DNA of 64,000 nt from Duganella guangzhouensis (lineage in GTDB: Bacteria > Pseudomonadota > Gammaproteobacteria > Burkholderiales > Burkholderiaceae_D). Positions 1 to 9,220 of the stretch are shown here, piece after piece. A program made the translations under genes and the position numbers. The notes below the pieces were generated by a model that saw only the letters and a list, made by a program, of their open reading frames with translations, was not told the origin of the DNA and searched no databases. The first letter of the stretch is position 1; each line of letters starts with the position of its first letter. Where the stretch lies: assembly GCF_009674535.1 (NCBI RefSeq), contig NZ_WKJK01000005.1, positions 353,263 through 417,262 on the forward strand. Direction: 5' to 3'.

Positions 1-797
1 GTCAGGCCGGCGCGGCTGACCACCGCCGCTACTTGCGGCAGGATGTCGCGCATGTGCTGCATGGAGGCGGTCTGGGCCGCGCCCACTTCCATCACCACGC
101 CGTTGCCGCTGGCCGGCTCCATCTGGATCACCACCCGGCCGACGCCGGGCAGCATCAGTTCCAGCCGCAACGCGACGCGACTGCGTTTGCGGCGGTTGCG
201 GTCGTATTCTTCATCGTCCTTGACCACGACTTTCAGCACCAGCCGCTCGGCGCCCCAGGCGTAGACGGCAAAGCGCCACGGTTCCATTTCGGTCACCAGC
301 GGCGCGCCGGGCCGGCCTTCGCGGCCGCCGGGCGTCGGATCGGCCATGAACAGGCTGGCCGGCAGGTGCTGGCCGCTGGCCTGTTCCAGCCAGGCGGCGC
401 GCTGTTCGCCGTAGGTGCGCACCATGACTTGCCACGAGGCCGCCATGGCCGAGACGTCCGGCGGTTGCCACACCATCTGGCGCGACAGGAAAACTTGATT
501 GGGCCGCATCGCGGCGGCATCGGCGTCGACAATTTCGGCCAGGGCGGCGGCCAGCGCTTCGGCGCCGCCGGGCGGCAGGCCATGCGCGTCGGGACCGTCG
601 GCCAGGCCACCGATCGAGTTGGGACCGGCGGTGCCGGCCGGGCCGCTGGGGCCGCCGGGAGCGATCGGGCCGAGCGGGAAATCGATATCGAGCGGGCCTT
701 CGCTGCCGGGTACGCGCGTGACCTGGCCTGCCTGGGGCAATGGCCGGTCTGGTACCCCAAGGGGGCGCATGGCAGGTCCGATACGATCTACAGCCAT
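1..797 (-). CDS. FliK-like flagellar hook-length control protein (C-terminus cut by window edge)
   Basis: The reading frame is open from an ATG at 797 through position 1, so about 265 residues are visible and the gene continues outside the window. An in-frame stop lies just upstream of the ATG. The first 80 residues are rich in Pro, Gly and Ala, as in the disordered front part of FliK proteins. The last visible part (RRKRSR, then LRLELMLPGVGRVVIQME, then a helical segment ending PQVAAVVSRAGL) resembles the FliK C-terminal domain, which switches export specificity when the hook is finished. Position just downstream of fliC supports a flagellar role. The family call rests on this short C-terminal pattern; another flagellar protein with a Flg_hook-like domain is possible. 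Confidence 0.5.
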   Translation of the reverse strand, partial: MAVDRIGPAMRPLGVPDRPLPQAGQVTRVPGSEGPLDIDFPLGPIAPGGPSGPAGTAGPNSIGGLADGPDAHGLPPGGAEALAAALAEIVDADAAAMRPNQVFLSRQMVWQPPDVSAMAASWQVMVRTYGEQRAAWLEQASGQHLPASLFMADPTPGGREGRPGAPLVTEMEPWRFAVYAWGAERLVLKVVVKDDEEYDRNRRKRSRVALRLELMLPGVGRVVIQMEPASGNGVVMEVGAAQTASMQHMRDILPQVAAVVSRAGL

Positions 798-825
798 CAG
801 GCTCGCTTTCTCACGTTACGGGTAT

Positions 826-856
826 AAAAAAAGCCAACCGAAATGCTCCGGTTGGC
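826..856 (-). terminator. Rho-independent terminator after fliC
   Basis: An 8-bp perfect stem (833-840 with 849-856) and an 8-nt loop are followed on the minus strand by seven T residues (832-826). It sits downstream of the fliC stop and just before the FliK-like gene, so the two are probably separate transcripts. Confidence 0.8.
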
Positions 857-866
857 CCTTTGACTA

Positions 867-892
867 ATCCGGATATGTTGACATATCCGGAT
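867..892. repeat. Perfect palindrome in the fliC 3' untranslated region
   Basis: Two 12-nt arms (867-878 and 881-892) are perfectly complementary around a 2-nt centre. It lies between the fliC stop codon and the terminator, so the transcript would carry two consecutive hairpins. An mRNA-stabilising 3' structure is the simplest reading; a protein-binding site is also possible. Confidence 0.6.
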
Positions 893-902
893 ATTACTAC
901 GA

Positions 903-1808
903 TTACTGCAGCAGGGACATAACCAGCGACGAGGTGCTGTTCGATTGCTTCAGCATCGCGGTGCCAGCTTGCAGCAGCATCTGAGCCGAGGTCATGTTCG
1001 ACGATTCGGTCGCGAAGTCGGTGTCCATGATACGGCCGGTTGCAGCTTCGGTGTTGGTCGACACGTTCGACAGATTGTTGTACACGTGGTCCAGACGGTT
1101 GGCGGCGGCACCCAGCGACGAACGCACCGAACCGACGTAGTCGATCGCGTTAGCGATGGTGTCGATGGTGGTGTTGGCAGCGGTCTGGCCGGCGGTGTTG
1201 GTGGCGCCGGTGGCGGTACCGTCGGTGCCGTCCGAAATTTCAGCGCCAACGGCCGAGCCGCCAGCGGCGTAACGCGCGGTCACGGTGCCCAGCTGGGTGG
1301 TCAGCGTGGTCATCGCGGTCGACAGGTCGATCGACATGGTTTCGGTGCTGGTGGCGCCGATCTGGAACTGCATGGCGCTGCCGATGGTGCCGCCGTCCAG
1401 CAGCTTGGAGCCGCCGAAGGTGGTGTTTTTCATGACGTTGTTCAGCTCGCTACCCAGCGCGTCGTATTCCGACTGCAGAGCGGCCTGGTCTTTTGCGGTC
1501 GACGAGGCGTCAGCTGCCTGGGTGGCCAGATCTTTCATGCGGGTCAGCATGGTGGTCACTTCGTCAAACGCGCCTTCGGCGGTTTGCAGCATCGAAATCG
1601 AGTTCTGGGTGTTGCGCATGGCCATGGCCATACCGCTGGTTTGTGCTTTCAGACGGGTTGCAATTTGCAGACCAGCAGCGTCGTCCATTGCCGAGTTGAC
1701 GCGGTAGCCGGTGCTCAGACGGGTCTGCGAGGTCGACAGGTTCGATTGGGTTTTGGAGATCGAGTTCTGTGCGGACAGGGCAGCAGAATTAGTGTGAAGG
1801 CTCAGCAT
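903..1808 (-). CDS. fliC: Flagellin
   Basis: This is a 301-residue flagellin, the filament subunit exported by the flagellar type III system. The N-terminal D0/D1 segment (about residues 1-140, including STGYRVNSAMDDAAGLQIA and the NTTFGGSKLLDG turn) and the C-terminal D1/D0 helices (about 215-301, with SSLGAAANRLDH and the end TSSLVMSLLQ) are conserved. The central variable part is short and rich in Thr, Gly and Ala, so the outer domain is small. The start is supported by an AGGAG ribosome site 7 nt upstream. It is followed by a palindrome and a terminator. I found no convincing sigma-28 promoter in the 247 nt upstream. Confidence 0.97.
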   Translation of the reverse strand: MLSLHTNSAALSAQNSISKTQSNLSTSQTRLSTGYRVNSAMDDAAGLQIATRLKAQTSGMAMAMRNTQNSISMLQTAEGAFDEVTTMLTRMKDLATQAADASSTAKDQAALQSEYDALGSELNNVMKNTTFGGSKLLDGGTIGSAMQFQIGATSTETMSIDLSTAMTTLTTQLGTVTARYAAGGSAVGAEISDGTDGTATGATNTAGQTAANTTIDTIANAIDYVGSVRSSLGAAANRLDHVYNNLSNVSTNTEAATGRIMDTDFATESSNMTSAQMLLQAGTAMLKQSNSTSSLVMSLLQ

Positions 1809-2008
1809 GAAATAACTCCTGGTAGGTGGATTCAGTTCGGAGCAAGGTACTCTTTGTGCTCTCCCAAGTACAAGACGACCGTATCTGGAGGGACATTAAA
1901 TGCTTCGTGGAAATTTCTTCAAAAAAATTTGTAACCGGCCCGAAATACTGCTGCGTACTCCTGTTTCCACCCGCCGATTATCTGCTGATTGCGCGCCTGG
2001 ATCAAATG

Positions 2009-2040
2009 AAAACAGCGCGGCTGGCGGGCCGCGCTGTTTT
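2009..2040 (-). terminator. Terminator after the ETF-QO gene
   Basis: A 12-bp perfect stem (2009-2020 with 2029-2040) closes an 8-nt loop and has AAAA/TTTT at its base, so it can act in both directions. It lies 15 nt past the stop codon of the ETF-ubiquinone oxidoreductase gene. The fliC upstream region lies on its other side. Confidence 0.8.
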
Positions 2041-2055
2041 CAAAGTGTTGCTTTT

Positions 2056-3732
2056 TTACATATTCGGATAGTTCGGTCCGCCACCACCTTCCGGCGTGAT
2101 CCAGACGATGTTCTGGGTCGGGTCCTTGATATCGCAGGTTTTGCAGTGCACGCAGTTCTGGGCGTTGATCTGCAGGCGGTCGGTGTTGTCGTCATTTTTG
2201 ACGAATTCATACACCCCGGCCGGGCAGTAACGCGCTTCCGGACCGGCGTACTGGGCCAGGTTGACGTCGACCGGCACGCTTGGGTTCTTCAGCGTCAGGT
2301 GGATCGGCTGGTCTTCGGCGTGGTTGGTATTCGAAATGAATACCGACGACAGGCGGTCGAAGGTCAGCTTGCCATCCGGTTTAGGGTAGACGATGGGCTG
2401 GAACTGCGCGGCCGGTTTCAGGCACTCGTGGTCGGCGTGCGAGTGACGCAGCGTCCATGGTGCCTTGCCACGGAACACGATCTGGTCGATGCCGGCCATC
2501 AGCGAACCCAGGTACAGACCCTTGTTCAGCCATGGCTTGACGTTGCGCGCCACGTGCAGTTCCTCGTGCAGCCAGGATTGCTCAAACGCGACCGGGTAGG
2601 CGGCCAGCTCGTCGCTCTGGCGGCCGGCGCCCAGCGCCTCGAATACCGATGCGGCGGCCAGCATGCCGGATTTGATCGCGGCGTGCGAACCCTTGATGCG
2701 GCTCATGTTGAGGAAACCGGCGTCGCAGCCGATCAGCGCGCCGCCCGGGAACACCAGTTTCGGCAGCGATTGCAGGCCGCCGGCGGTGATCGCGCGGGCG
2801 CCGTACGAGATGCGTTTGCCGCCTTCGAGGAAGGGGCGGATTTCCGGGTGGGTCTTGTAGCGCTGGAATTCCTCGTATGGCGACAGATACGGGTTTTCGT
2901 AATTCAGACCGACCACGTAGCCCACCACCACCTGGTTGTTTTCCAGGTGATACAGGAACGAGCCGCCATAGGTCTTGCTGTCCAGCGGCCAGCCGGTGGT
3001 GTGGATCACCAGGCCAGGCTGGTGTTTGGCCGGATCGATTTCCCACAGCTCTTTAATGCCGATGCCGTAGGATTGCGGATCTTTGCCCTTGTTCAGGTCG
3101 TACTTGGCGATCAGCTGCTTGCCCAGGTGGCCGCGCGCGCCTTCGGCGAACAGCGTGTATTTGCCGTGCAGCTCCATGCCGAGCTGGAATTCCGGGCCGG
3201 CTTCGCCATCGCGCTTGACGCCCATATTGCCGGTGGCGATGCCCTTGACCGAGCCATCCTCGTTGTACAGCACCTCTGCGGCGGCGAAGCCAGGGAAGAT
3301 TTCCACCCCCAGCGCTTCGGCCTGCTGGCCCAGCCAGCGCACCACGTTGCCCAGCGAAATCACATAGTTGCCGTGGTTTTCAAAGCACTTCGGCAGTAAC
3401 GCGTTGGGGGTCTTAAAGGAACCGGTTTCGGTGAGGAACAGCACGCGGTCTTCGGTGACGGCGGTGTTCAGCGGCGCGCCTTTTTCCTTCCAGTCCGGGA
3501 TCAGTTCGGTCAGCGCCTTCGGGTCCATCACGGCGCCGGACAGGGTGTGGGCGCCCAGTTCGCCGCCTTTTTCCAGCACGACGACCGACACTTCCTGGCC
3601 TTTTTCAGCGGCCAGCTGTTTGATCTTGATCGCTGCCGACAAGCCTGCTGGGCCGCCGCCGACGATCACGACGTCATACTCCATCGCATCGCGTGGGCCA
3701 TACTGTTCTACGAGATTTTGAGGCTGTGTCAT
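2056..3732 (-). CDS. Electron transfer flavoprotein-ubiquinone oxidoreductase
   Basis: The enzyme takes electrons from reduced electron transfer flavoprotein (fed by acyl-CoA dehydrogenases) and reduces ubiquinone at the membrane. The protein has 558 residues, the normal length. An FAD-binding motif VIVGGGPAGLSAA lies near residue 25. The C-terminus carries the 4Fe-4S ligands: Cys503 in YCPAG, and Cys527, Cys530 and Cys533 in CVHCKTC, followed by the typical WITPEGGGGPNYPNM end. It stands alone, divergent from the SDR gene at 3906. A 14-bp palindrome in the shared upstream region could be its operator. The ribosome site is weak; a later Met at residue 17 is the alternative start. Confidence 0.95.
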   Translation of the reverse strand: MTQPQNLVEQYGPRDAMEYDVVIVGGGPAGLSAAIKIKQLAAEKGQEVSVVVLEKGGELGAHTLSGAVMDPKALTELIPDWKEKGAPLNTAVTEDRVLFLTETGSFKTPNALLPKCFENHGNYVISLGNVVRWLGQQAEALGVEIFPGFAAAEVLYNEDGSVKGIATGNMGVKRDGEAGPEFQLGMELHGKYTLFAEGARGHLGKQLIAKYDLNKGKDPQSYGIGIKELWEIDPAKHQPGLVIHTTGWPLDSKTYGGSFLYHLENNQVVVGYVVGLNYENPYLSPYEEFQRYKTHPEIRPFLEGGKRISYGARAITAGGLQSLPKLVFPGGALIGCDAGFLNMSRIKGSHAAIKSGMLAAASVFEALGAGRQSDELAAYPVAFEQSWLHEELHVARNVKPWLNKGLYLGSLMAGIDQIVFRGKAPWTLRHSHADHECLKPAAQFQPIVYPKPDGKLTFDRLSSVFISNTNHAEDQPIHLTLKNPSVPVDVNLAQYAGPEARYCPAGVYEFVKNDDNTDRLQINAQNCVHCKTCDIKDPTQNIVWITPEGGGGPNYPNM

Positions 3733-3772
3733 GGTCTGTTGTTATAGTGTTTGTGGTGAATGAGAAAATTTT

Positions 3773-3786
3773 AGCACGAACGTGCT
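3773..3786. promoter_or_regulatory. 14-bp palindrome between divergent ETF-QO and SDR genes
   Basis: The perfect palindrome AGCACGAACGTGCT (6-bp arms, 2-nt centre) lies 40 nt upstream of the ETF-QO start and 119 nt upstream of the SDR start. Size and symmetry fit a TetR-type operator. TetR-type repressors of fatty acid degradation control etf genes in related bacteria; assigning this site to one of them is inference. Confidence 0.5.
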
Positions 3787-3905
3787 TCTTTTTTGTTTGG
3801 ATTGCTGCCATTTTCCGCGACATTATTAGACACCGCAATCTAATCCTGGGGATTTATGTAATGATGACGGCTAGAGGTCGTGATCACCAACACTAGGAGC
3901 AATAC

Positions 3906-4682
3906 GTGGGCATAGAAGTCAACTTTGAGGGAAAAATTGCGCTGATCACCGGCGCCTCCAGCGGTCTGGGAGCCCGGTTTGCCAAAGTGCTGGCCCAGGC
4001 GGGCGCCCAGGTGGTGCTGGCCTCGCGCCGCACCGAGCGGCTGAAGGAATTGCGTGCCGAGATCGAGGCCGACGGCGGCGCCGCCCATGTGGTCAGCCTG
4101 GACGTGACCGAGTACGCCAGCATCAAGTCGGCCATCGCGCACGCCGAGACCGAGGCCGGGCCGATCGATATCCTGGTCAATAACTCGGGCGTGTCCACCA
4201 CCCAGCGGCTGGCGGACGTGACGCCGGAAGACTATAACTTCGTCATGGACACCAATCTGCGCGGCGCTTTTTTCGTGGCGCAGGAAACCGCCAAGCGCAT
4301 GATCGCGCGCGCCAAGGGCGATCCGAGCAAGAAACACCGTATCATCAACATCGCCTCGGTGGCCGGACTGCGGGTGATGCCGCAGATCGGCGTGTATTGC
4401 ATGAGCAAGGCCGGGGTGGTGCAGATGACCAAGGCGATGGCGGTGGAGTGGGGCAAGTACGGCATCAATACCAATGCGATTTGCCCCGGCTATATTTCGA
4501 CCGAGATCAATGAGGATTACTTTGCCAGCGAGCAGGGCCAGAAGCTGATCGAGATGTTGCCGCGCAAGCGTCCCGGCAAGCCGGAGGATCTGGATGGCCT
4601 GTTGTTGCTGCTGGCCGGCGAGGACTCCAACTTCATCAACGGCGCCATCATCAGCGCCGACGATGGCATGACGGCGACCTAA
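3906..4682 (+). CDS. SDR-family NAD(P)-dependent oxidoreductase
   Basis: A classical short-chain dehydrogenase of 258 residues. The cofactor motif TGASSGLG is at residues 15-22, the NNSG motif at 92-95, and the catalytic Ser151, Tyr164 and Lys168 (YCMSK) are all present. The typical cofactor-binding turn NAICPGYISTE follows. The substrate is not evident; fatty-acid or 3-oxoacyl-CoA metabolism is suggested only by the neighbours. The start is a GTG 6 nt after an AGGAG ribosome site. Its TAA stop overlaps the stop codon of the convergent PAS-LuxR gene. Confidence 0.9.
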   Translation: MGIEVNFEGKIALITGASSGLGARFAKVLAQAGAQVVLASRRTERLKELRAEIEADGGAAHVVSLDVTEYASIKSAIAHAETEAGPIDILVNNSGVSTTQRLADVTPEDYNFVMDTNLRGAFFVAQETAKRMIARAKGDPSKKHRIINIASVAGLRVMPQIGVYCMSKAGVVQMTKAMAVEWGKYGINTNAICPGYISTEINEDYFASEQGQKLIEMLPRKRPGKPEDLDGLLLLLAGEDSNFINGAIISADDGMTAT

Positions 4683-5239
4683 AGCTGCACGCCCACCAGC
4701 TTGTGGACCAGCTCGGACGAAGTCGAGGCCGAGAACTTGCGCATCAGCCTGGCGCGGTGCATTTCCACCGTGCGCGGGCTGAGGTCGACCTGGCGCGCGA
4801 TGGTCTTGCTGGTCTTGCCTTCGACCAGCAGGGCGGCGATTTCGCGCTCGCGCGGCGTCAGTTCGGCGGTGACCGGGCGTTTTTCGCTGACATCCTCGAA
4901 GGTCCAGATACCCGGACCCAGCGGCTCGCCCGGCAGCATGGCGTGGCCGGTGACGTGGCACCAGAACAGCTCGCCGTCGGCGCGGCGCATGATGCGTTCG
5001 TCCGAATAGCGGCCCTTGGCGTTCATGATGGGGATGATACGGTCGCCGGTGCGCAGGAACTCGTCCATGGTTGGATACAGCGCCAGGAACGACAGCCCGT
5101 CCAGCTGGGCGCGGGTGTAGCCGAACATGCCGGCCAGCGCCTCGTTGCAGGTCTGGATGGTGCGGTTTTCCGAAATGCACATGCCGACTGGCGCATGCAG
5201 GAAAATCGACTCGTAATCAATAATGGTCTGTGCACGCAT
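4679..5239 (-). CDS. PAS-LuxR family transcriptional regulator
   Basis: A 186-residue regulator. An N-terminal PAS fold (about residues 8-120: APVGMCISENRTIQTCN, then FGYTRAQLDG and a W-C-H strand) is followed by a LuxR/NarL helix-turn-helix (LTPREREIAALLVEGKTSKTIARQVDLSPRTVEMHRARLMRKF). The receiver aspartate of a response regulator is absent, so it probably senses a small ligand or redox state directly. I chose the ATG at 5239 because homology begins there; a GTG at 5317 would add 26 poorly convincing residues. It is divergent from the CoA-transferase genes, which makes them candidate targets. Its stop overlaps the SDR stop by 4 nt. Confidence 0.85.
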   Translation of the reverse strand: MRAQTIIDYESIFLHAPVGMCISENRTIQTCNEALAGMFGYTRAQLDGLSFLALYPTMDEFLRTGDRIIPIMNAKGRYSDERIMRRADGELFWCHVTGHAMLPGEPLGPGIWTFEDVSEKRPVTAELTPREREIAALLVEGKTSKTIARQVDLSPRTVEMHRARLMRKFSASTSSELVHKLVGVQL

Positions 5240-5360
5240 TGGAGCAGGTATTTCTACGGTATTGAACTTTCGATGTGCGTATTCTATGCTGGATCGCCGC
5301 GTCGCTAACGAACACACAACGTTGACGACGCATTATGCAACACAATCATAAGGGACATCC

Positions 5361-6062
5361 ATGAACAAACTCTATCCGGACGCCGCCGCCGCCCTGGCCG
5401 GCGTGGTACAGAACGGGCAAACCATCGCGGTCGGCGGCTTCGGCCTGTGCGGCATCCCGGAGGCGCTGATCGGCGCGCTGCGCGATTCCGGCGTCACCGG
5501 CCTGACCGCCATTTCCAACAATGCCGGCGTCGATGGTTTCGGCCTCGGCCAGCTGCTGGAAACCCGCCAGATCAAAAAAATGATCGCGTCTTACGTCGGT
5601 GAAAACAAGGAATTCGCGCGCCAATACCTGGCCGGCGAGCTGGAACTGGAGTTCACGCCGCAGGGCACGCTGGCCGAGAAATTGCGCGCCGGCGGCGCCG
5701 GCATCCCGGCCTTCTTCACCAAAACTGGCGTCGGCACCATCGTTGCCGATGGCAAGGAAATCCGCGAGTTTGACGGCGAACAATACGTGATGGAGCGCAG
5801 CCTGGTGGCCGACGTGGCGCTGGTCAAAGCCTGGAAGGCCGACAAGGCCGGCAATCTGGTGTTCCGCAAGACCGCGCGCAACTTCAACCCGAACGCCGCC
5901 ATGGCCGGCAAGATCTGCATCGTCGAAGTCGAACAACTGGTCGAGACCGGCGAGATCGATCCGGATCAGGTGCACCTGCCGAGCATCTTTGTCCATCGCA
6001 TCGTGGTCAACGCCACGCCGGAAAAACGCATCGAGCAGCGCACCATCCGCGCCGCCAATTAA
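5361..6062 (+). CDS. scoA: 3-oxoacid CoA-transferase, subunit A
   Basis: Alpha subunit of the succinyl-CoA:3-ketoacid CoA-transferase type, which moves CoA onto acetoacetate and so activates ketone bodies. The 233-residue protein has the Gly-rich CoA-binding start [15 protein letters not shown] (about residues 23-37), [11 protein letters not shown] and the SYVGENKEF segment. The ribosome site AAGGGA precedes the ATG. The B subunit follows after 17 nt, forming one operon. The promoter must lie in the 121-nt divergent region shared with the PAS-LuxR regulator. Succinyl-CoA as donor is typical for the family, but acetyl-CoA:acetoacetate transferases look similar. Confidence 0.93.
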   Translation: MNKLYPDAAAALAGVVQNGQTIAVGGFGLCGIPEALIGALRDSGVTGLTAISNNAGVDGFGLGQLLETRQIKKMIASYVGENKEFARQYLAGELELEFTPQGTLAEKLRAGGAGIPAFFTKTGVGTIVADGKEIREFDGEQYVMERSLVADVALVKAWKADKAGNLVFRKTARNFNPNAAMAGKICIVEVEQLVETGEIDPDQVHLPSIFVHRIVVNATPEKRIEQRTIRAAN

Positions 6063-6079
6063 GAATATCGGAGATTACT

Positions 6080-6730
6080 ATGGCTTGGACTCGTGATGAA
6101 ATGGCCGCGCGCGCGGCAAAAGAACTGCAGGACGGTTACTACGTGAACCTGGGCATCGGCCTGCCTACGCTGGTGGCCAACTACGTGCCGTCCGGCATAG
6201 AAGTGTTTCTGCAATCGGAAAATGGCCTGCTCGGCATCGGCCCGTTCCCGACCGAGGAGGACATTGACGCCGACCTGATCAACGCCGGCAAGCAGACCGT
6301 GACGGCGCTGCCGGGCGCCGCCTACTTCAGCTCGGCCGACTCGTTCGGCATGATCCGTGGCGGCAAGATCAATCTGGCGATCCTGGGCGCGATGCAGGTG
6401 TCGGAACAGGGTGATCTGGCCAACTGGATGATCCCGGGCAAAATGGTCAAGGGCATGGGCGGCGCCATGGATCTGGTAGCCGGCGTCAAGAAAGTGGTGG
6501 TGCTGATGGAACATGTGGCCACCGCCAAGGATGGCTCGACCTCGCACAAGTTGCTGCCGAAATGCGATCTGCCGCTGACCGGCGTCGGCGTGGTGGACCT
6601 GGTCATCACCGACCTGGGCGTGCTGGCGGTGACTGAAAGTGGCCTCAAGGTGACCGAACTGGCGCCAGGCGTCAGCAAGGACCAGATCCAGGCCGCCACC
6701 GGCGTCAAGCTGGATTTCTCGGCGCTGTAA
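6080..6730 (+). CDS. scoB: 3-oxoacid CoA-transferase, subunit B
   Basis: Beta subunit of the same CoA-transferase, 216 residues. It carries the catalytic glutamate in the conserved [10 protein letters not shown] motif (Glu47), which forms the glutamyl-CoA intermediate, and the GLPTLVANY and [14 protein letters not shown] segments typical of the subunit. A GGAG-type ribosome site lies ahead of the ATG and 17 nt separate it from subunit A. A strong hairpin terminator follows, so the operon is just these two genes. Confidence 0.94.
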   Translation: MAWTRDEMAARAAKELQDGYYVNLGIGLPTLVANYVPSGIEVFLQSENGLLGIGPFPTEEDIDADLINAGKQTVTALPGAAYFSSADSFGMIRGGKINLAILGAMQVSEQGDLANWMIPGKMVKGMGGAMDLVAGVKKVVVLMEHVATAKDGSTSHKLLPKCDLPLTGVGVVDLVITDLGVLAVTESGLKVTELAPGVSKDQIQAATGVKLDFSAL

Positions 6731-6748
6731 GCACCGTTACACCAGTTG

Positions 6749-6774
6749 AACGGCACGCTGCGGCGTGCCGTTTT
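6749..6774 (+). terminator. Terminator after scoAB
   Basis: A 10-bp perfect stem (6749-6758 with 6763-6772) with a TGCG loop runs into TTTT. It lies 18 nt past the scoB stop and ends the operon. Confidence 0.85.
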
Positions 6775-6847
6775 CGCTTGCTCGTCGGAAATTTAGCGCC
6801 TACACTGTTGAGATATTTGCTACTGAATTTCTCAACGGATTTTGCTC

Positions 6848-9220
6848 ATGCGCGTCGTATTTGCCGTACTTGCCTGGATGTTGTTGTGTGGAGCCGCCCA
6901 AGCCGAGGCGTACAAGACCGGCGCGCCGCCAGCCTGGGTGTTGCCGCTGGCGGTGGAGGCGGAGCCGGGTGGCAAGCCGCCGGCCGCGCGTGGCGGCGTC
7001 GCTTTCCTGTTGCGCGACATGCAGAGCCGGGTCGATCAGCGCGGCAAAATCACGTACTTTCACACCGCCAGCAAGGCGCTGGATGGCGGCGGCGTCGAGA
7101 AGGCGGCCAATCTCAGCATCAATTTCGATCCCTCGTACCAGACGCTGACACTGCACGCGATTAACGTCATCCGCGACGGCAAGGTGATTCCCAAGCTGGC
7201 CGGCGCGCGGGTGCAGGTGCTGCAGCGCGAGACCGAACTCGATTATCTGATCTACGACGGCAGCAAGACCGCCAGCGTGTTGCTGGACGATGTGCGCATC
7301 GGTGACATCGTCGAATACGCGTTCAGCCTGGATGGCGTCAATCCTGTATTCCAAGGCAAGGTATCGAACCGCGCCGAGATGGGCTGGTCGGTGCCGGTGG
7401 CGCGCTCTTTCGTGCGGCTGCTGATGCCGTCCAACCGGCCGGTGCGCATCGCCAGCCAGAACAGCAAGCTGGCGCCGGTGTTGAGCGAGGCCGACGGCTA
7501 TCGCGACTACCGTTGGGACCAGCGCGACGTTGCGGCAATCCGTGTCGATAATGGCGCGCCGGAGTGGTACAACCCCTACGCGGCGGTGCAATGGACCGAG
7601 TATCAGGACTGGGCGGCGGTGGTGCAATGGGCGCTGCCGCTGTACCAGACCCCGCGTGAAGTCGGCCCGGCGCTGCGCGAGGAAATCGCCCGCATCGGCC
7701 GCAACTACACCGAGCCGGAGGCGCGCGCGGCGGCGGTGTTGCGCGCGGTGCAGCGCGATATCCGCTATCTGGGCATCGAGGTTGGCGCCGGTTCGCACGC
7801 GCCGACCGCGCCGGACAAGGTCTACCAGCGCCGCTTTGGCGACTGCAAGGACAAGACGCTGCTGACCATCACCATGCTGCGCGCGCTGGGCATCGACGCG
7901 GTGCCGGCGCTGGTCAACACCGAGATGACGCGCGACATCGCCAACTGGGCGCCGACGCCGCTGGCCTTCAATCACGTGCTGGTGCGCGCCAACGTGCATG
8001 GCGCCGTCTACTGGCTGGACCCGACCCGCAGCGAGCAGCAGGGCGAGCTGGGGTATCTGTACCAGCCCGACTATGGTTATGCGCTGGTGTTGGAAAAGGG
8101 CAGCAATGCGCTCAGCCTGATGGGGCCGCAGTTTGGCGGCGTCAAGCGCATCAAGGCGGTGTTCGATTCCAGCGATGGTGTCGAGCAGCCGGTCAACTAC
8201 ACCGTCAGCACCACCGTGCTGAGCCAGCGCGCCGACACGCTGCGCACCCAGTTGCGCCACAATCGCAGCGAGCTGGAAACCCAGTACCAGAATTTTTACG
8301 CGCGCAGTTACGACAGCCTGCGCAGCAACGGCGCCATGGATGTGCAGGACGACGAGGCGCACAACGAGCTGACCACGGTCGAGCATTACAACATCCCCGG
8401 TTTCTGGTCGCGCAACGACAAGCGCAAGCGCAGCGAGGCGTCGGTGGAGGCGTCGGAAATCGATCATCCGCTGAAGGCGCCGGACGCGGTCAGCCGCAAC
8501 GCGCCGCTGCGGCTGGACTATCCCTATGAAGTTATCGAAGACACCGAGGTGCGATTGCCGGAACGCTGGAATCTGAAGACCAGCGTCACCGAAGTGCGCG
8601 ATCCGGCGTTCGAGTTTTCGTACAAGGTCAGCAAGGGCAACGATGGCCGCAGCTTGCAGATCACCGCGCGCTACAAGGCGCTGCGCGACCACGTGGCGCC
8701 GGAAGACATGGCCAATTACGCCGCCCATTTGAAACAGGCGCGTGACGCGGTGGGCTACCAGCTGTATAGCCAGTGGGATGCCGCCGGCGCCGCTGCCGAG
8801 GAGCCCGCCAGCAAGCGTGGCGCCGGTTACTTCGTGCTGGGTATGTTGGTCTTGCTGCCAGCCTGGATCTGGCTGGGCGTGCGCATGCAGCGCGCGGCGC
8901 CGGCCCACGCCGAAGTGAACCGTCGCTTGTTGCTGGTGGTGGTCATGGTCAGCGGCTTGCTGGCGATATGCCTGCTGTTGCCGGTTCGGCCGTCCAAGGT
9001 GCTGCCGTCGGCGCTGGTGCTGCTGGCCATCATGACCGGCTACCTGCTGCGTACCGTGCCGCAGGTGCCGTCCACCCACATCGCTTATCCGTGGGCGTTG
9101 CGCATCTACCGCGCCCGTAACCACACCACGCCGTTGGTGGCGCGCGCGTTGTTGCGCAAGGCGTTGCCGCTGATCGGCTGGTTCGCGATCGGCAGCGCGC
9201 TGGCCAGCCTGCTCAGTTGA
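6848..9220 (+). CDS. Exported DUF3857/transglutaminase-like protein with C-terminal membrane segments
   Basis: A 790-residue envelope protein. A signal peptide (residues 1-20, ending CGAAQA) is followed by a DUF3857-type beta domain (about 50-230) and a transglutaminase core. The core has a complete candidate triad: Cys in RFGDCKDKT, His in AFNHVLV and Asp in YWLDPTRS. The C-terminal 130 residues hold about four hydrophobic segments, so the catalytic part is probably tethered to the inner membrane on the periplasmic side. The substrate is unknown; family members act as peptidases or transglutaminases. I used the ATG at 6848 rather than a TTG two codons earlier. Its stop overlaps the convergent HAF-repeat gene by 8 nt. 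Confidence 0.85.
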   Translation: MRVVFAVLAWMLLCGAAQAEAYKTGAPPAWVLPLAVEAEPGGKPPAARGGVAFLLRDMQSRVDQRGKITYFHTASKALDGGGVEKAANLSINFDPSYQTLTLHAINVIRDGKVIPKLAGARVQVLQRETELDYLIYDGSKTASVLLDDVRIGDIVEYAFSLDGVNPVFQGKVSNRAEMGWSVPVARSFVRLLMPSNRPVRIASQNSKLAPVLSEADGYRDYRWDQRDVAAIRVDNGAPEWYNPYAAVQWTEYQDWAAVVQWALPLYQTPREVGPALREEIARIGRNYTEPEARAAAVLRAVQRDIRYLGIEVGAGSHAPTAPDKVYQRRFGDCKDKTLLTITMLRALGIDAVPALVNTEMTRDIANWAPTPLAFNHVLVRANVHGAVYWLDPTRSEQQGELGYLYQPDYGYALVLEKGSNALSLMGPQFGGVKRIKAVFDSSDGVEQPVNYTVSTTVLSQRADTLRTQLRHNRSELETQYQNFYARSYDSLRSNGAMDVQDDEAHNELTTVEHYNIPGFWSRNDKRKRSEASVEASEIDHPLKAPDAVSRNAPLRLDYPYEVIEDTEVRLPERWNLKTSVTEVRDPAFEFSYKVSKGNDGRSLQITARYKALRDHVAPEDMANYAAHLKQARDAVGYQLYSQWDAAGAAAEEPASKRGAGYFVLGMLVLLPAWIWLGVRMQRAAPAHAEVNRRLLLVVVMVSGLLAICLLLPVRPSKVLPSALVLLAIMTGYLLRTVPQVPSTHIAYPWALRIYRARNHTTPLVARALLRKALPLIGWFAIGSALASLLS

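Noticed and set aside
1809..2008. Sigma-28 promoter for fliC
   Set aside because: The GCCGAT-like sequence near 1973 reads on the plus strand, away from fliC; no acceptable -35/-10 pair was found on the minus strand.
6800..9124. A 774-codon minus-strand frame opposite the transglutaminase-like gene
   Set aside because: Shadow of a real gene with signal peptide and catalytic triad; the translation has no recognisable features.
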